DNA from: JBBQRS01 sp038214535
GTDB taxonomy: Bacteria > Chloroflexota > Anaerolineae > CG2-30-64-16
Assembly (NCBI GenBank): GCA_038214535.1
Contig: JBBQRS010000114.1
Coordinates: 1-15,209 of the forward strand
Direction: 5' to 3'
Length of the DNA: 15,209 nucleotides
The translations under genes were made by a program, and so were the position numbers. Shown here piece by piece: positions 15,071-15,209 of the stretch; the stretch's first letter is position 1; each line of letters begins with the position of its first letter. The notes under the pieces were generated by a model. The model was not told the DNA's origin. It did not search any database and worked only from the letters and a program-made list of their open reading frames with translations.

Positions 15071-15209
15071 TAGGACTTACGCAAGGACCATCTTGATGGT
15101 CGGCGATTTGAGTTGTTGCCGCAGATAGTCGGATAAGAGGCCGTGTTTCACCTGATAGATGGTGCGGCCGGTCTCTTGGGCGACCTGTTTGAGCCGGACC
15201 CAGACCAAG
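15071..15209 (-). mobile_element. 3' end of an IS701-like insertion sequence, running off the window
   Basis: The element begins with TAGGACTTACGCA, a terminal sequence often seen at IS ends, exactly where the DUF559 gene loses its reading. The transposase stop codon lies 6 bp inside. The other end is beyond the window. Confidence 0.75.
15077..15209 (-). CDS. IS701-like transposase, C-terminal 44 residues (partial)
   Basis: The minus strand encodes LVWVRLKQVAQETGRTI, then YQVKHGLLSDYLRQQLKS and PTIKMVLA before a TAA at 15077-15079. This is the helical C-terminal tail seen in IS701-family DDE transposases, downstream of the catalytic residues, which are outside the window. The family call is from remembered tail sequences (YQIKHGLL..YL..L..P...M.LA) and would need the rest of the protein to confirm. 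Confidence 0.7.
   Translation of the reverse strand, partial: LVWVRLKQVAQETGRTIYQVKHGLLSDYLRQQLKSPTIKMVLA

Overview
This 15.2 kb window is GC-rich and bacterial, and looks like a chromosomal segment from a Chloroflexota (Anaerolineae-like) genome or metagenome bin. That placement is an inference. It rests on the GT-C membrane protein with tandem C-terminal beta-sandwich modules, the unusual 569-residue conserved protein, the stand-alone homocysteine methyltransferase, and the purine/pyrimidine-biased hairpin repeats between genes. No rRNA or tRNA gene is present, so the taxonomy cannot be fixed from the sequence.

Layout. A Nudix hydrolase (minus strand, stop at 112) is followed by a complete but frameshifted IS4-type insertion sequence (565-2017) with ~38 bp terminal inverted repeats; it ends only 43 bp upstream of the Nudix start. 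Next come a 569-residue protein of unknown function with a nucleoside-phosphorylase-like C-terminal part (2124-3833), a Phd/YefM-VapC toxin-antitoxin pair (4006-4607), and a GT-C-type membrane glycosyltransferase split by a +1 frameshift (4742-7496). Three copies of one hairpin repeat family (near 3840-3950, 4612-4727 and 7502-7704) each follow a stop codon, and two of them bracket the toxin-antitoxin pair. An RND efflux permease and its lipoprotein adaptor form a minus-strand operon (7713-12154). It has a recognisable promoter and a structured leader containing a terminator-like hairpin. A winged-helix regulator (12480-13163) is divergent from it and is the obvious candidate controller. A stand-alone homocysteine S-methyltransferase (13393-14280, minus) follows a palindromic repeat. 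The right edge holds a decayed DUF559/Vsr-fold nuclease gene (14363-15070, minus), interrupted by an in-frame TGA and cut off by the end of an IS701-like element that runs out of the window (15071-15209).

The functional units are the efflux operon plus regulator, the toxin-antitoxin pair, and single housekeeping or accessory enzymes. The window is also marked by decay: two frameshifts, one nonsense codon, two insertion sequences and several hairpin repeats. I found no CRISPR array, phage module or clearly new multi-gene system. The most intriguing items are the structured leader of the efflux operon, the 569-residue orphan protein, and the repeat family that brackets the toxin-antitoxin pair.
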